Source of the DNA: Hyposmocoma kahamanoa
Taxonomy: Eukaryota > Arthropoda > Insecta > Lepidoptera > Cosmopterigidae
DNA: 64,000 bases
Assembly: GCF_003589595.1 (NCBI RefSeq)
Contig: NW_020653719.1
Span: forward strand, 850,917 to 914,916
Direction of reading: 5' to 3'
Part shown: positions 1-11,500 of the stretch, one piece after another
Layout: every line of letters begins with the position of its first letter
Numbering within the stretch: position 1 is the stretch's first letter
Notes under the pieces: generated by a model
Database searches by the model: none
Seen by the model: the letters and a program-made list of their open reading frames with translations, nothing else
What the model was told of the DNA's origin: nothing
Program-made: the position numbers and the translations under genes

Positions 1-2418
1 ACTTTTTGTGGCGAACATTTTTTAGCTGGTGATTGCACCTTTTTGTAGCGATCATATTTCAGCTGATCTTTGTACCTTTTTTACGAACATTTTTTTATTA
101 CGACCACATTTCAGCTAGTAATTTAAGGTTTTTGTTTCATAATTCTGTATGTACGTACAGTATACGCCTTAGCAAAAAAAATCATCAAATGGTAGATCTA
201 TTTGCGCTTTCCACTGTCCGAAATACAAAATTTTAACCTCACGTGTTATTTTCAATGACTATTTTCAAACAGTGTGTATCATTTATACAACCATTCAAAA
301 GAATTTGTAGAAGTAAACTGTAAAACAACAAATTTACAATAAATTAAAGTACTAAGGTCCGAGATAATCCTTACGCTAATTAAAAAATTAAAAACAACTA
401 ATTTACTAGTAAAATATATTATACAATGTCTGAATTTTTAAATGACAATATTTTTAATCGATTGTCTAATTTTTGACATTTGTATATTTATTTTGAATAA
501 CAAATCATTATTATTATTATTATACTAGTATTGTATTGTATTATCTGTGTTATTATTATATTGACATCTAGTTAACATTAAAATTGTTGACCCATATAAC
601 TATCATTGCGTTTAGATTACTGACTGAATTATTAAATCCATGTGTGCACGCCCACGTAATATTATTGAAAAAGAAACATGTTACACCAGCAGGCTTAGCA
701 TGAGCCTGAAAACAAAAGTTATCTGTTCTTCGATCTGTCAATTTTCGAAAATCTCGAGAAGATTGACAGTTCGAAGAAGAGATAACTTTTGTCTTCGGGC
801 TCATGCTAAGCTCACTGGTTTAGTCTGTCGTAGTGCATGTGAGTGAATGTATAATATACCTTCAATATGTTTGTGTGCCTAATGTTTGGCCTTTTTTTTT
901 TTTTGACAAAGTGAAACTATATAATAGTGAAACAAAATCATTATATATGAACAATATTATTTTGTTCATGTCAGCTTCTATGCAACCTGTGTTTACACAA
1001 ATAAATGAATGATGAATTATATTTTCTGATCGATTTATATGCCATTTTTTGATTAAGTTTTGTCAAATGTACGTTATCCAATTGGAATATTTAGCTAGAG
1101 TGCTTTTGAATAACAACAGATACTATGTTCTATTTTTTTTTTTAGTTCAATTGGAGTGTACAAAAGCATTTTTTTGTTAACAATAGTGCCGGTAGAATAA
1201 AAAAACATATCATTCATTCTGTTATTCACGACTAATTATCCTCTTATAACATGGTAATTTAATACACCACGAAAATCATAACACAAAATATTTTGAAAAT
1301 ATTTTTTTATCATAGAAACATGTTTCAATATCATACGATACGGTGGTACGTGTTTTACGAGTTTACCAAACAATAAAAAAATAATGAGAGTTGTGTTCAG
1401 GTGACAACTTAAATGATCATTATATCTCACAATGTTCAAACACGTTGTCATTTCAACTTCTGTATGTATCTATTATAAGATCAATACCATTGTAATAGGA
1501 AATAAATGATTATTATTATTATCATTATTATTATTATTGTACGCAATATCCAATTACCATTATTAGGACTAGAATAGAAGGCTTGCAAGTAGATAATTAC
1601 AAACAATAGGACATATTCAAAAGCTTCAATGACCCGAACATTTGTAATTGCTGTCCCGCCCATATGGCATAGGTAATGTTGTTCATCACACTACCAAGGA
1701 AGTGAAAGAAAAGGAAAATTAGACTTTAAAATGTCATATTTTATTCGTATTGTGTTTGCAAAACTTTAAGTATCTCAGAAAAAATCTTTTGTAAAGAATA
1801 ATATTTTTTTTCATTGAATAAGTATTAACAGAAAAAAGAAAGAGATAAAAAAAAGAGTCAGTCGTGACCATAGTGGTTTGTTTGAAAAAAAAACAAAAAA
1901 GGTTTAATTTCCTGTGTATCAATAGCGAAAAACCGAAGAACTCAATATGAAACAAACTCTTTGGAATGTGTGTATGCCGTGGTATCTATAAGTATGTGTC
2001 TTAATAAATAATAAAGCCAACTGTATTTATTTGTTTAAAAATGAAATAAAAAGACAGCTTTTTGAGGTAGCGGCGCAAATTTGGCGCGAGTCTGAGGCCA
2101 CCCGGCCGAGCCGCCTGTTTGTAAGCGTTTTCAGCGGGTATTCGCGTTAGTGTAGAAATAAAAAAAAATACACCGCCCTAGGGCTGCATGATAAAAATAC
2201 CGACTGGTTTTGCTGCACATTATACAACTATTTGTGAGCAAGTGTGATAAAAATGTTATTTCGGATACCTTTAAAATCTGTAAAAATAACTCTGGTCACA
2301 ATATATACAGCCTTTACTAAAACTTGGAACAAGTATGAACATTGCATTTTCAAGAATTATTTCTTTTAAAAAATTCTGTAACATGGCAAACGTTGCTTAA
2401 TATGCCAGGTAAACTTAC
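1..2418 (-). other. STT3B intron, AT-rich, mostly unrecognised
   Basis: Intron downstream of exon 6, running off the left edge. It holds one long hairpin (693-811), short ATT microsatellites (about 508-523 and 1505-1540) and a GC-richer patch near 2065-2125. No coding exon was recognised on either strand. Confidence 0.6.
693..811. repeat. 119-nt foldback hairpin
   Basis: Two arms of about 52 nt with roughly five mismatches, outer ends GCTTAGCATGAGC and GCTCATGCTAAGC, around a short loop centred on CTCGAG. No obvious target duplication. It could be a minimal MITE or an expressed hairpin. Confidence 0.75.
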
Positions 2419-2597
2419 CAAAAACCCTCTCATCGTTAATATTCTTAATGCAGTACCACAATCCAACTGGGAAGGTACAGACAAGGACGTGAAGGTCGAA
2501 GAAGAAGGAAGACCAGGTCGTGGGTTGATGCTCTGACACTGATGCAATGATCGGGATATGGATCTTAGCGTACCCCGTATCCCAGAGAGAGTAGAAC
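2419..2597 (-). CDS. STT3B: STT3B coding exon 6 (residues 339-399)
   Basis: The acceptor TTTGCAG precedes G TTC TAC TCT. It encodes [19 protein letters not shown], then the [10 protein letters not shown] loop motif that closes over bound substrates in STT3 structures, then [19 protein letters not shown] and NINDERVF. The donor is GTAAGT. No later STT3B exon was recognised in 1-2418, so the gene continues off the left edge. Confidence 0.93.
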
Positions 2598-5500
2598 CTG
2601 CAAATATAGAACATATTCTATATCATAGTTTCCCAAAATGGTCCCTACCGTCCCCCAGTGCGCGCTGAAGAGTCCTAGGGTATGGGCCTCGGAAACAATT
2701 GGGAGCGCTGATGCTATCCAGAAGATGCTACATGGTGGGCGTTGAAATTGTTTTTATCTTGCCTAAATGGGCAGTGAACCAAAAACTTTGTGGACCTATG
2801 TTCTATATCATAATATACAGGGTTGGCTAAGGTTATGCGACACGGACGGAAAGTACTTTAAATATATGAATAGGACATTTTGATTCATGGAGATATTATT
2901 TTATTTTAAGTAAATAATACTGCATTCAAAGACTTAAAAAGTTGCTTGCCTCATCTGGGATCCGAACCGAACAAATGTGAAAAAAATTTATTTTTAATGC
3001 CAATCGAAAGCGTCTAAAGAAAATTAAGGATTATTTTTTGAAGTAACATAGTATAATAATAGGAAATGAAACTATTTTTCCGGATTTAAATCGCGTATAT
3101 TTGGAAAATAGTTTCATTTCCTATGTGTAACAATCGCGAGAAAAAAAGAACTCGATAGTATAATAATGTTTGAATGAAGTACAACTTTATTGTAAAAGTA
3201 TAGTCGTCATGAAGCTAAATTTCCTATTCAATATTTAGCTAATTGTCTCCATGTCCTATAGCCGCAGGACATCTTGTATATATAAATTTGTACGAGTGTT
3301 GTACTAAAGCGTTACCATGCGCTCCGAACAATGTAGAGCAGAAACACGTGCAAATTTCACTAGCAATTAAAAAACAGGTGTAACGATATCGCATAATGAT
3401 AAGTAACGTGACCATGGGTCCCGCTTTTAAACTTGGTATCCCGTTATCGCCAAAATCATTAACAATATCCCGCTTTGACAAAGCAGAAAACACGTGATAT
3501 TAACTATTAAAAAATGGCGCGAAATCCAAAAATAAAATAAAGCCAACACACGTTTTCACAAAATTAGTTCTTTTTTTAATTATTTGATCATTAAACATTT
3601 AGTAACTATCATAAACATGTGTTTCATTTTTAAAACAACAATAAATTGACAGGCGTCTCGCTCTGAGGGAAAGAAAAAATGGTCACGTTAGTCATACCAC
3701 AAAAAAGGAAGAAGGGATCACTGGGACAAGATTGTAATGAGTCAAAAAAAGAGCCCCTAGCAGTATCACCAAGACGGTTGATAGGGTTATTGGAAGGTGG
3801 AGGATTTGTCCCAGTCCATGTATGAAGCCATGTGATGAAGGATACCAACCGTCCACTCCATGGCGCAATGACTCCCAAATAAGTAAGCAGAACGACGACT
3901 AAAAACACAACACCGGCAGCGATTAGACCTCCCACTATGAGCAGTTTCTTCCATTGGCCCTTCGGGTTCAGGCTGTGTATGTATTTAAGGGCACCCACTG
4001 CCATTAATAGGGCAAACACACCTGGAAAAATGGAAAATAATATTTAGTCTCGCCTACCAATATTTATTATTCTTTCCACATCTTTTGAAATTATAATAGT
4101 TTGCCAAATTGTACAGTCCCCCTAGGAGTAAAGAGGTAATATTATTGTAAAAGAATGTACATAATATATTATGTAAATATTTTTAATCTAACGCTTATTA
4201 ACTATAACTGTATATATAATAACTAACGCTTATTAACTACAACTGTATGTATAAATAATAACGGTTACCGTGCCGGACTGCCACGCAGAGGTCCCAGGTT
4301 CGATTACCGGGCCGGGAGAAATATTTGTATGGCCTACATTTATTTCTCGCGTGAGTTTGGGTGTAATTTGTAGTTGTCTATGTGTGTGTCCATGGCACCC
4401 GCGACACAGGGTTTCCCTAGTGCGGGGCTGTGTTGAGTGTGTGCGTTATTATTATTATACAATATAATTTTATATAATATAATTTTATTTAATATATACT
4501 TTTTTCACATCACAATTCACTTACTATAACGAACGTTTAATTTACATTAAGTTTACATTCTATAACTTCATTTTCGATAACAATCATTAATCTTAACATT
4601 CAATTTAAATAACAATTATAAGTTATAAACCTCAGTTTATATAACTAGATAGATTATAAAACTTAAATAAATTGTTCGGAAACCGACATTCAGGCTTTTT
4701 CATATACCAACCTAACCTACTAAAAGAGAGGCGCTCATTACAGATGCAAATAAATACCTTCTAAAAATGATCCCATTTTTTTTATTTATTTGGTCAGTCT
4801 ACAATTGTTACACCAATGAAAGATCAGAAACATAAATGCAAGAAACTTAAAACTATGTGCACAATAAATTGTTGCAGAATAAAAAGAACTAAAAGAAAGA
4901 AAAGTGTGAATATTAATTTAACCATATAAATCACTTACAAAAACAAATAGTGATAATATCTTAAGACTAATCGAAAGCATAAAAAAGAACTTAGGTGACA
5001 TAATTTTAAGAAGGCGACGACATTACGCGCTTGGTTTTTACTGCAGAGAAGTAGTGTAAATCAATGAACAATACATAAAGTTATTGTTACATGAAAAGAG
5101 TTTTATACAAGATATTCTTATAAAATGTGAATATCTATTACTACAAAGGAGGATTATATGAAATTAAGGGTCGTATTCTAGAATTCTACTCAATACTCAA
5201 GTCAGGACTTGAGTATTGCAGTGAGCACTGTAAATCATACTGAAGCCCTTGCCATTAGGGTCGTGTTTCCAGTGCTTGAAATCATGCTCAAGTCTGCTCA
5301 AGTCCTGACTTGAGTATTGAGTACAGTTCTGGAATACGACTCTTAGTTATAGGAAGTGTATTTAGTCCAAGTGATAATTATATTGAGCGACCTAAAGTTG
5401 TCTATTAAAGTTAGTTTATTTGGTTTTGCCGTCGAAGAAGGTTCACAACCTTCGGGAAACGCGTGAAGTTCCCAACTCGTATGGGCTCAGCGTGGCGAAC

Positions 5501-8500
5501 TAAAGCCTAAACCAGCCTTTCTCAAAGTGGGCGATAACGCCCCCTTGTGAGCGCTGCAGGCCTAAAGGGGGGCGGTAAGAGACCCAGAAAAAATGGGGGC
5601 GTTGTGTAGAGGCTTAGGGGGAGATTTGTAATTTCATCTAGGAAGACTCTTAGGGTCGTATTCTAGAACTCTACTCAATGCTCAAGTTAGGATTTGAGTA
5701 TGGTTTAAAGCACTTGATATCGCTCAAGTCCCTGCTATTAGGGTCGTATTTCCAGTGCTTGTGTTGCCCGTGCAATCCTGACTTGAGCATTGAATAGAGT
5801 TCTAGAATACGACCCTTAGACACCGACTGACCTCTCGACTGTCGACTACAACTTGTGAACATCAACTAATATTAATTAAGAGATTGCTCAAAGTAACTCG
5901 GTTCGATATTTCTGTCCGTGTAGTTCATATATCTGTCCTGTTTTATTGAATAAATAAAATAAAAATCACGTCAATCGGTCGCTCCGTTTCGAAACGAAAG
6001 TAGGCACAAACAAACAAACGAATAAAAAGGCAACAGACACGGTTTCGCATTTTAATACTTATTAGTATTCCTAGATAGTTAATTTTCGTAGATAATAGAC
6101 CGCGGGCAATCATGTTTTAAAAAAATTTTGTTAAATAACCCGATTTGTGCCTTCCTGTATCAATCGGCTGGTTCATAGAATACTTGTTCTTACTTGTTGA
6201 GTACGATTGAGCGTCGAATGAGATAAACGAGTTTATGCATGTTTGTCTTATTTCTGTCGGTGCGTGCTGCTTATGCAATCCTATATAAACAATTTATTTT
6301 ATTTTATTAGTTATTTTATTTTCATTTGCGGTTTCGCGCGTAATAGATAAGCAGTACTTAAGTTCAACACTTACTTACGTATTTCTCAAAACAATGTTGG
6401 AAGTAAAAAATAAGAAACGGCAATACTGTGCGGAATATATTAAATTCGGATTCATTGAAAATCCCACAAACCAATCGTCGCCTTTGTGCCTTTTATGTCT
6501 AAAAACATTTTCGAATGAAGCAATGAAGCCTTCAAGACTGCAAGATCATTTGAATAAAATGCTTCCAGATAAGAAAGACCAGAATGTAGCATATTTTCAA
6601 GACCTAAAGAAGAAGCATAATACTCAGCCAAGTAAGTGTAGCAAAACTCTTTTCGGCGGCTGCTAAGCAAGAAGAAGCACCTTGTAGGCCGGCAGGGTGA
6701 GGGCGACTGATGATGCGTTGTTTTCACGCTGCACCAGTTGTCCTTGCGTCTGGACTCCGTTTCATTTAACATCAGGTGGGACGGAGTCATCTGTCGAGCT
6801 TAGTATATAAAAAAAAAAAAAGATGACGACGGACTTCGAGCTTCGTGCAATATCTCTTTGTTAATTGCTCAAAAAGACAAACCACACAACATCGGGGAAG
6901 ACTTAATTTTGCCAGCAATAAAGGAAGTAATAACTACTGTGCTTCATAAACCGGCCGCAGATATTATCCGAAAAATTCCTTTGAGTAATAATTCAGTGCA
7001 AAGACGTATTGATGAAATGGCTGAAAACAAAGAATCATTGTGGATCATTTGAGGACTAATCAATTCTCAATTTAGCTCGATGAGTCCACTTTACCAACTA
7101 ATGAAGCATTGTTGCGGTCTTACGTGAGGTTTATTAAAGATGAGGAAATATGTGAAGAACTATTGTTTGCTAGAAATTTAGAAACCAATACAAAAGGCGA
7201 AACCATATTCAATAAATTGGAAAAATTTTGTTATGAGAAAGAGGTTGAAAAATATTACATCAGTTGCTATGGATGGCGCTCCGGCTATGACAGGGTACCA
7301 TAAAGGCTTCATAGCGTACTTAAAAAATAAACTTCCTGATTTCCTTGCTGTACATTGCGTTATTCATAGACAACATTTGGTTGCTAGAAATTTAAGTGAA
7401 CGACTATTTGAATCACTGCAATATGTCATCAAAGCAGTCAATAAAATCCGTAACAGCTCTTTGAATGATAGATTATTTCATCAGCTTTGTGTTACTAATG
7501 ACGAAGATTTCAACCGTTTGTTGTTTCATACTGAAGTTCATTGGCTATCAAGAGGCAATTGTCTGACTCGATTTTACAACCTGTTTGACTCTGTGATAGA
7601 GATCTTGGAAACTAAAGACACAGGATTGCGCAACAAGCTCATTACATCAAAGAATGATATAGCTTACATGATAGACCTGTGTAAATTGTTCAACGACATG
7701 AGTCTCCAACTGCAAGGCGATGAACTAAATTTAATTAAAACAAAAAATGTCGTTCCTGCTTTCGCAGCCAAACTGTTTCTAAACAAAAAGAATATGGGCA
7801 GACGTGAGTTTCACAATTTTCTGAATTTATCAGTATCCTGCAGTAACGACGACTTGTTTGCCTACTGCCAACATTTGGAAAACCTCCACATTGACTTCAC
7901 CGAATGATACCAGGACATTTTGAACGTGGAAATACCAGACTGGGTGTTGGATCCGTTTTCAAATGTGAACACAGCAATATCACCTCAGCTGGAACAAGAA
8001 CTTCTAGCATTGACAACGAACGAGGAAATAAAAACCAAGTTCAAAAATGGCTACCAAGAATTTTGGCTACAAAAACCGATCCCGCAATTGTACCCTGGAT
8101 TGTGGTCAATCGTTCAACGATTCTTGATAGCATTCCCATCGTCATATTTGTGTGAACGTGGTTTTAGTGCTGTGACAACGCTGCTTATTAAAAAGAGAAA
8201 TCGTTTGCGTGTTACCGAATGTGGTGACTTGCGGCTTTTCTTGAGTAAATTGGAACCTGATATCAACAAACTTATTAAACAGCATGAGATTCATCCTTCA
8301 CATTCGTTTTTATATTAGAATCGATTATGTTTGTTTTATTTTGAATAAAAGATACTCTGTCTGAATACTAACAAGATGCGTTTCAATAATCATTCTCATT
8401 GGCAGAGTTAACTTGAGACCTGAGCGCCGTTGTGTACTATGTACTGCGCTCAGGTCTCAAGTTAACTCTTGCGGGTTATAGTAAAAGTCTCGTTTAGAAT

Positions 8501-11500
8501 GAATGTTTAATCTCCGTTAATATAGCTCACAATAATTAATTTGAAATTATAGTGGTTTTTAAGTAGGTGAAAAAATGGGGGCGCTAAAAAATAATTTATT
8601 CTCAAAGTGGGCAGTAAACACCCGAGAAGAGACCCGTACCCAGCAGTGGGACGTATAAATGGGGTGTTGCATTGTATTTGATTATCACACAAACGAGGCG
8701 CACCCCATAGTACTATTAACGTAATAACGTGAATCTATATTGCAAACGATGTTTTATAAAGTGTTTGTTACGAAAGGTACAAAATTGACGAAGATGTTAG
8801 GAAAATAACAAGTTACTAGGATACAAAGCATGCAATCTTCTTAACAACTACTACATACACTCAAATTTGAACTGGAAGTCACATATACAAACTCTATGTC
8901 AAAAACTTGGAAGTGCTGCATACGCACTGAGGAAACTGCGTCCTCTTGTCTCCAATGTGGTATTGAGGCAGACGTATTATGCGTATTTTCATTCGTTGAT
9001 GTCTTATGGCATCACACTGTGGGGTAATTCAACTGAGTCGATTAGGGTATTTATTCTTCAAAAACGTGCACTAAGAACAATAGTAGGCATAAAAAAGGGT
9101 CAGACCTGCAGAAACCTTTTTAAGAAATACAATATAATGACCATGTACTCACAATATATTTATGATATAATAGTTTATGCGCGTCAAAATTTGGCTACTT
9201 ATGAGCGACGTACGGGCGGAGGCCGAGCGTTACGAAACGCGGGAACACTAAAATCCGTTGCCCACCGTACCGAACTTGCAACTAGAAATCCGCGGGTAAT
9301 AGGTCCCCGATTCTACGAACATCTACCCACAGACCTGAAAAGTGTTAGAAACGATGCAACGTTTTGTACCCGACTAAAAAACCTTTTATTGGATATTGAA
9401 TTGTACAGTGTCGATGAGTTTCTTTTGAAACAATTTTAATTTTATTTTATTCGACAAGCAGTAGTTATACTACTTTATTTTATATTCATTATTATTATTA
9501 TAATTTTATTACTGACGATCATAGTTATCCCTTGACATTGTATTTCCAATTGTAATATTGTGACATTGATAACATGAAATAAACGATTCTATTCTATTCT
9601 ATTCTACATTACATTACATACATTTTTGTATATAAATAATATTATAGCCCTGCCCTCGATACTACTCCTGTCCCGCATTCTATCTTAGCGAAAAGGGGGT
9701 GACTGAAAGCCAGCGCTGCGGTCCTAAACAGGAGCAGCACCAGCTGAGACACCTCCTTTCGCCTCCTGTTAATATAATAATCATAATTTCAAATTTCAAA
9801 AATATTTATAGTATCTTCAGTGTAGTTGTTTTTTTAAGGCTTTTTATATATTTTTTTTTTGTTTATTTTGGAGGCAATAAAGCGAGATTTTATTACTATT
9901 TATTATTAGTGTATACAAATAGTTACACGGTTGCTAGCAACAATTGTCTTCGTAAACTCATATAAGTTACAATGTATACAAGACGTCACGTTTACCTGCT
10001 GAAAACTATCGGTTGCACTAAAAATTAATTAGTATTTAAGTTACGACGACGAAGTAAGTCCTTAGGCTTGTAAACTTGCTTTTATGTAAACAAAAAACTT
10101 ATTCAATTACCATAATATGAACAACAGTACAATTGATTGTTAAATCAATCTTTTTGGCTGTGTTTATTTTTTGTATGTTACGCGATAATTTGTGAACCGA
10201 TTGGGATGATTCTTTTTTGTTTGAAAGAGGGTACCTGAGCAGCGGCCCCATTTAAATTTTACGAAAACATTCCATATCCAAGGATGGCAAACTAGGACAT
10301 GAATCCAGTTTCGCGCACTTTCCGGTAACCGATTTCAATAAAACTTGACAAATAGATGGAATCCACGAACTTTTGAGGTCGGTTTTTTTAGTACTCTGTG
10401 CTAAGATTATGTATACTTTAAAAAAGGCAGATTCTTTGTACTGTACCGCTAACACGGCATACATATTCCTATTACCTCCGATTACAAAACAATAGGCAGG
10501 TGGAGCATACGCAACAAACGAAATAAAGCCGCTTTTCATTTGTTGTGTGCATGACAACTAGGAAGGGTACATGCGCATTTGTGTGCGTATAAGATGCCAG
10601 ATGCAGCGAAAATACTCCCGCATTTTTTTTCTGTTGTTTTCTATAATAATAATAATAACGCACACACTCAACATAGCCCCGCACTAGGGAAACCCTGTGT
10701 CGAGGGTGCCATGGACACACACATAGACAACCACAAATTACACACAAACTCACGAGAGAAATAAATGTAGGCCAAACAAATATTTCTTCCGGCCCGGGAA
10801 TCGAACCTGGGACTTCTGCGTGGTAGTCCGGTATGGTAGCCGTTCGGCCACGGAGGTAGTTAAATAGTAATGTTACAAACTGGAAATGTTATTTTGCAAT
10901 ATAGGTACTTAGTATTAGGATACCCAACAAATTATATGCAATATGAGTTAATATTTACCATACATAATATCTTAATAACCTTTATTTTGTACACAATTTT
11001 TATAATACTACCGTTTCGCGTCTATACATCGAGCATTCGTTTCTAATTCTGATATGTAGCGCAATCTCACCATCAAATACTTTTCTATAATTTTTTTTTA
11101 TTAACTTTGTAATCAATTCCATAGCATTGACGATTATCTTCTAACTTGACAAAAATTGTTTGGTTCCCAACGAAATTCTTTAGAACTTGCAAAGTCAATA
11201 CATTATAATCATTTTTTTTATTTCATTGACACGTTTTCTTACAAATTCACTCTGTTATGACATTTGCACACAACAATGAAAGTTCTCTGTATCTAGGTAC
11301 AGGGCTAAAATTTTAGCTGTTTTTGAACATTTTCTGCTATGTAGTTACATTATGGCGTTTAGACATTGGTTTGAGAACAATTTAGGTAAATCTGAATTAC
11401 CTAAAAAAACAATTTTGGACCGCTGTAATAGGACCATTCTGTGTATGCATGCATTATTTAATTTCTATATAAAAGCTTAGAATAATAACGCATAGAAACC

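Larger units (their letters stand above)
5511..8622 (+). mobile_element. BED/hAT (Buster-type) transposon, degenerate
   Basis: The 5' end begins CAGCCTTTCTCAAAGTGGGC, a typical hAT-Buster terminal word, and the element carries a broken transposase (6394-8318). The 3' side at 8573-8622 has GGGGGCGCT and TTCTCAAAGTGGGCAGTAAAC, usual near the right end of this group, but the final inverted repeat is missing, so the right end is truncated. A Harbinger-like MITE (5649-5818) and a poly(A)-tailed insertion (6665-6822) lie inside it. Confidence 0.65.

Noticed and set aside
568..846. Two overlapping small proteins on opposite strands
   Set aside because: They are mirror translations of the palindrome at 693-811.
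3630..3849. C-terminal extension of STT3B exon 5
   Set aside because: The frame stays open past the GT donor, but the residues do not match the family, while splicing to 2597 restores the conserved [11 protein letters not shown] continuation.
6394..8318. Domesticated host gene of the FAM200/ZBED type
   Set aside because: Insertion, frameshifts, an in-frame stop and a lost zinc ligand argue for a dead transposon and not a conserved host gene.
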